DNA of 64,000 nt from Desulfofustis limnaeus (GTDB taxonomy: Bacteria > Desulfobacterota > Desulfobulbia > Desulfobulbales > Desulfocapsaceae), in assembly GCF_023169885.1 (NCBI RefSeq), contig NZ_AP025516.1:2242501-2306500 (forward strand). Reading direction: 5' to 3'. This document shows positions 60,512 through 64,000 of this stretch, piece by piece. Position numbers and translations under genes: made by a program. How positions within the stretch are numbered: position 1 is the stretch's first letter; each line of letters starts with the position of its first letter. Under the pieces are notes generated by a model. That model did not search any database. It saw only the letters and a program-made list of their open reading frames with translations, and was not told where the DNA came from.

Positions 60512-61548
60512 CGACGTTTTTTCGTTCGCTGCTTCTTTGCAGCATCCCCCTGCTGTTGCTGGCCGCGACCGTTGCCTGTTCATCCGACCAGCACCGCCAG
60601 CAGGCCACCGCCGAGCAATTGCCACCGGTAGCGGTGCAGGTGACCACCGTCGAAAAACAGGTCCCGGCCCGTCAGGTCGAGGTCATGGGGACCATCCAGG
60701 CGGCCGAGAGCGCCTCCATAGCCGCCCGGATCAGCGGCAACATCGTCGAGTTGCCGGTAAACCTCGGCTCCCGGGTGGCCGCAGGCGAACGATTGGTGAC
60801 GCTCAGCGCCGGCGAAATCAATGCCCAACTGCTGCAGGCCCAAGCCCAGTTCGAGCAGGCCGAACGCAACCTGGCGCGGGAGAGAGGGTTGCTGCAGAGA
60901 AACGCCGCCACCGCCGAGACGGTGCGCACCCTCGAGGATACTAAACGAATCGCCGAAGCGGCCCTGACAGAAGCGCGCACCATGCTCGATTACACGATCA
61001 TCGAAGCGCCTTTTGATGGCATCATCACCCGCAAGATGGCCAACATCGGCGACCTGGCGACACCCGGCAAGCCCTTGCTGCAGCTGGAAAACGAGACCGA
61101 GCTGCAGGTCATTGCCGATGTGCCGGAATCGCTGGTGCTCGGGCTGAGCATCGGCGAGAGATTACCCATTGCCCTGCCCGCCGCCGGCCTGCAGATCAAC
61201 GGCCGGATCATCGAGATCGCCCCGGCCGCCGACCCGCGCTCCCGCACCGCTCCGGTCAAGCTCGCCATTGAGGCCAACGAGCGTATCCGCTCCGGCCAGT
61301 TCGTCCGGGTCAGCCTGCCGAGCAGTGAGGGCACGGCCTTTTTCGTGCCGCAACAGGCCGTTCTCCCCTACGGCCAAATGGAGCGACTGTTTCTGGTGAA
61401 CGGCGACAAGGCCCGGCTGCAGCTGGTCAAGACCGGCCTGCGCAGGGACGGTCAGGTGGAGATCCTGGCCGGCGTCAACGCCGGAGACCGGGTCATCATC
61501 GCCGGTCATGACCACCTTCGTGACGGACAGTCGATCACCGTCGACTGA
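60508..61548 (+). CDS. RND efflux periplasmic adaptor lipoprotein
   Basis: A 346-residue membrane-fusion protein. The N-terminus carries a lipobox (TVAC, Cys24). The order is a beta-barrel strand, a lipoyl half-motif (GTIQAAESASIAARISGNIV), an alpha-helical hairpin (about 100-160), the second lipoyl half (ITRKMANIGDLATPGKPLL) and a C-terminal membrane-proximal domain (ILAGVNAGDRVIIAGHDHLR). It links the inner-membrane pump to the outer-membrane channel. It is coupled to the TolC-type gene upstream; the pump gene begins 40 bp downstream. Confidence 0.93.
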   Translation: MTTFFRSLLLCSIPLLLLAATVACSSDQHRQQATAEQLPPVAVQVTTVEKQVPARQVEVMGTIQAAESASIAARISGNIVELPVNLGSRVAAGERLVTLSAGEINAQLLQAQAQFEQAERNLARERGLLQRNAATAETVRTLEDTKRIAEAALTEARTMLDYTIIEAPFDGIITRKMANIGDLATPGKPLLQLENETELQVIADVPESLVLGLSIGERLPIALPAAGLQINGRIIEIAPAADPRSRTAPVKLAIEANERIRSGQFVRVSLPSSEGTAFFVPQQAVLPYGQMERLFLVNGDKARLQLVKTGLRRDGQVEILAGVNAGDRVIIAGHDHLRDGQSITVD

Positions 61549-61588
61549 TTTGTCCCCAGCATCTGATTGAACCCGTAAACGGATCGTT

Positions 61589-64000
61589 ATGAAAAGCAAG
61601 GACCTGGAACATCCCGGCTTCGCCGGCCGGCTGGCCGCCGCCTTCATCGACTCGAAGCTGACGCCGCTGGGCATCATCGCCTCGCTGCTGCTCGGCATCC
61701 TGGCCGTGGTCATGCTCCCCCGAGAAGAGGAACCGCAGATCAAGGTGCCGATGATCGACGTGATGGTGGCCATGGAGGGCGCCACCCCGAAGGAGATCGA
61801 GGAGCAGGTGACCATTCCCATGGAGAAACTGCTCTACGAGTTGCCCAACGTCGAATACATCTACTCCACCTCGATGGCCGGCAGGAGCCTGCTCATTGTC
61901 CGCTTTTACGTGGGCGCCGATCTGGAGACCGCCATCGTCCGGCTGAACCAGAAGCTGGCCACCAACTTCGACCGCATCCCGCACAACGTCTCGAGGCCGC
62001 TGGTCAAGCCGCACACCATCGACGACGTGCCGATCCTGGCTTTGACCCTGCACAGTAAGACCTACGATCACTACCAGCTGCGGCGCCTGGCCGCCCAGGT
62101 AGATGACGCCATCAAGAACATCCCCTCGGTGGCGGAGACGGCTCTGATCGGCGGCACCAAGCGCCAGGTGACGGTCCGGCTCGACCCGCTGCAGCTCGCC
62201 TCACGCGACTTGTCGATCACCGAACTGGTGCCGATGCTGCAGCAGGCCAACCGACAACGCTACAGCGGTGTGCTCACCGGCGCCAACCGGGAGATCGAGT
62301 TGCAGACCGGCACCTTTCTCACCAGCGTCGAGGAAGTGGGCCGCATCGTCGTCGGCGTCTACGGCGGCAAACCGGTGTACCTGGAGGAAGTGGCCGACAT
62401 CATCGATGGACCGGAAGAACCGTCCACCTACGTGCTGTACGGCGCCCCCGACCGGCACGACCCGGAGGCGGCGGTCACCCTGTCGATCGCCAAGCGTCCC
62501 GGCGCCAATGCCGTCAGTGTCGTTCAGACGGTGCTGGAAAAGGTGGATACCCTGAAAGGAACGCTCATCCCGTCCGACATCGAGGTCAGCGTCACCCGCG
62601 ACTACGGCGCCACCGCCGCGGAGAAATCCAACGAACTGCTGCTGCACATGGCCATCGCCGTCTTTGGCGTAGCCCTGCTGATTCTCATCTTCCTCGGCTG
62701 GCGCGAGTCGATGGTGGTCATGTTGGCGATCCCCTCGACCCTGGCCCTGACCCTACTGGTCTTCTACCTCTACGGCTATACCCTCAATCGCATAACCTTG
62801 TTCGCCTTGATTTTTTCCATCGGTATCCTGGTGGATGACGCCATCGTCGTGGTGGAAAACATCGTGCGCCACCTGCGTCTGCCCGGCAACCACTCCCGCC
62901 CGCTGTTGACCGTTGCCGTCGAGGCCGTCAGCGAGGTGGGCAACCCCACCATCCTGGCCACCTGGGCGGTCATTGCCGCCATCCTGCCGATGGCCTTCGT
63001 CGGCGGCCTGATGGGACCCTACATGCGGCCGATCCCGATCGGTGCCTCGGCCGCCATGCTGTTCTCGCTGATCATCGCCTTCACCGTCACCCCCTGGGCG
63101 GCCACCCACATCCTCAAACGAAAGGGCCACGGCTCCGACGGCGACCACGACCAGGTGCCGGACGATCTTTTCACCCGGCTCTACCACCGGATCATGGACC
63201 CGCTGCTGGCCCACGGCGGCTGGCGGCTGCTCTTCTTCGCCGTGATCACCGCGCTGCTATTCGGTGCCATGGCCATGGTGGGCGTCGGCATGGTCAAGGT
63301 GAAGATGCTGCCGTTCGACAACAAGAGCGAATTCCAGGTGATCATCGACCTGGAGGAAGGCAGCACGCTGGAACAGACCGCGCGGGTGGCCATGGAAATG
63401 GCCGCCGTAATCAGGCAGGACCCGGCGGTCGTCGATTACCAGATCTATGTGGGCACCGCCTCCCCCTATAACTTCAACGGCCTGGTTCGCCACTACTTCC
63501 TGCGCAGCGGGCCGAACGTGGCCGACATCCAGGTCAACCTGCTGCCCAAGCATGACCGCACCGTCAACAGCCACGACATCGCCACCCGGCTGCGTCCCCA
63601 ACTGGCCGCAATCGCCGCCCGGCACCGGGCCGCCCTGGTGGTGGCCGAAGTGCCGCCGGGCCCGCCGGTGCTACAGACGCTGGTGGCCGAGGTCTACGGT
63701 CCGACGGAGAAGGACCGGGTGCGACTGGCCGAAGACGTGAAAGAGATCTTCGAGACCACCGCCGGGGTGGTCGATGTGGACTGGTACCGCGAAACGGAGC
63801 GCGTTCGCACCGTCATTTCGGTGGACAAGGAGAAAGCGGCGCTGAGCGGCATCACCGAAGACCAGATCACCCGGGCCATCGGCATCGCCGTGTCCGGACT
63901 CTCCGTCGATCTGTTCCATCAGCCGCGGGACAAGGAGCCGATCAACCTGGTGCTGGAACTGCCCCGCTCGCAGCGGGCCCGGGTCGATGAATTGCTCAAC
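61589..64000 (+). CDS. RND efflux transporter permease, 3' end beyond the window
   Basis: At least 804 residues are visible and the frame is open to the window edge. The AcrB-type layout is clear: a first membrane helix (about 27-43), a periplasmic pore domain with [16 protein letters not shown], a helix bundle with the proton-relay aspartates in [19 protein letters not shown] (about residues 409-427), and a second periplasmic half starting [20 protein letters not shown]. It exports hydrophobic compounds or metals by proton antiport. The motifs fit the drug/lipophile type rather than the heavy-metal type, but specificity is unknown. The full protein should be about 1050 residues. Confidence 0.94.
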   Translation, partial: MKSKDLEHPGFAGRLAAAFIDSKLTPLGIIASLLLGILAVVMLPREEEPQIKVPMIDVMVAMEGATPKEIEEQVTIPMEKLLYELPNVEYIYSTSMAGRSLLIVRFYVGADLETAIVRLNQKLATNFDRIPHNVSRPLVKPHTIDDVPILALTLHSKTYDHYQLRRLAAQVDDAIKNIPSVAETALIGGTKRQVTVRLDPLQLASRDLSITELVPMLQQANRQRYSGVLTGANREIELQTGTFLTSVEEVGRIVVGVYGGKPVYLEEVADIIDGPEEPSTYVLYGAPDRHDPEAAVTLSIAKRPGANAVSVVQTVLEKVDTLKGTLIPSDIEVSVTRDYGATAAEKSNELLLHMAIAVFGVALLILIFLGWRESMVVMLAIPSTLALTLLVFYLYGYTLNRITLFALIFSIGILVDDAIVVVENIVRHLRLPGNHSRPLLTVAVEAVSEVGNPTILATWAVIAAILPMAFVGGLMGPYMRPIPIGASAAMLFSLIIAFTVTPWAATHILKRKGHGSDGDHDQVPDDLFTRLYHRIMDPLLAHGGWRLLFFAVITALLFGAMAMVGVGMVKVKMLPFDNKSEFQVIIDLEEGSTLEQTARVAMEMAAVIRQDPAVVDYQIYVGTASPYNFNGLVRHYFLRSGPNVADIQVNLLPKHDRTVNSHDIATRLRPQLAAIAARHRAALVVAEVPPGPPVLQTLVAEVYGPTEKDRVRLAEDVKEIFETTAGVVDVDWYRETERVRTVISVDKEKAALSGITEDQITRAIGIAVSGLSVDLFHQPRDKEPINLVLELPRSQRARVDELLN

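Overview
This is about 64 kb of a GC-rich bacterial chromosome. It looks like a Gram-negative, probably anaerobic member of the Desulfobacterota/deltaproteobacteria, possibly Desulfobulbales-like. That placement is an inference from gene order (SRP RNA-dnaX-ebfC-recR; thrS-infC-rpmI-rplT-pheST-ihfA-merR), adenylylation-type glutamine synthetase with GlnE, pyruvate phosphate dikinase, a TRAP transporter and a 23S rRNA intervening sequence. It should be tested with a marker-gene tree. Most of the window is core genome. There is no prophage, transposase or CRISPR array.

Layout. 1-3240: the 3' part of an rRNA operon (23S carrying an intervening sequence with a four-helix-bundle gene, then 5S and a terminator). 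3461-6613: TRAP transporter dctQ-dctM-dctP. 6844-11860: a small coiled-coil protein, glnE and glnA. 12323-19736: ppdK, then a complete phosphorelay pair (PhnD-like hybrid sensor kinase and an HD-GYP response regulator). 19733-21414: phosphofructokinase and an SmtB/CadC-type metal sensor with its operator. 21578-27988: rsmI, an unidentified 531-residue protein, trpB-trpA and pepF. 28062-29474: an atypical sigma-54 activator with a degenerate receiver domain and a variant GAFTGA loop. 29622-33926: tadA, tRNA-Ser, SRP RNA, dnaX, ebfC, recR. 34125-42141: tRNA-Val, thrS, infC (AUU start), rpmI, rplT, pheS, pheT, ihfA, a MerR regulator and tRNA-Pro. 42502-50188: a PAS hybrid kinase, lipid-phosphate genes (dgkA, PAP2), a DUF1499 lipoprotein, a PqqD/HprK-like pair, and several small accessory genes. 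50172-53713: cbpA-cbpM divergent from hsp20, then an MscS channel and a small lipoprotein. 54176-58983: a heterodimeric ABC exporter plus an MFS transporter. 59150-64000: a TolC/MFP/RND efflux operon that runs off the window.

The least expected content is non-coding. Two families of structured repeats are scattered in intergenic DNA. One is a ~140-bp imperfect palindrome with three near-complete copies (6689, 31017, 37170) and a fragment (30669). One copy separates rpmI from rplT and another separates the SRP RNA from dnaX. The other is a ~175-bp multi-branched element with two copies (30472, 53867). Its paired arms differ by three compensatory substitutions, which is evidence for a conserved fold. 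These repeats, the PqqD/HprK pair without a visible substrate, the degenerate sigma-54 activator and the unidentified 22433-24028 protein are the best leads.
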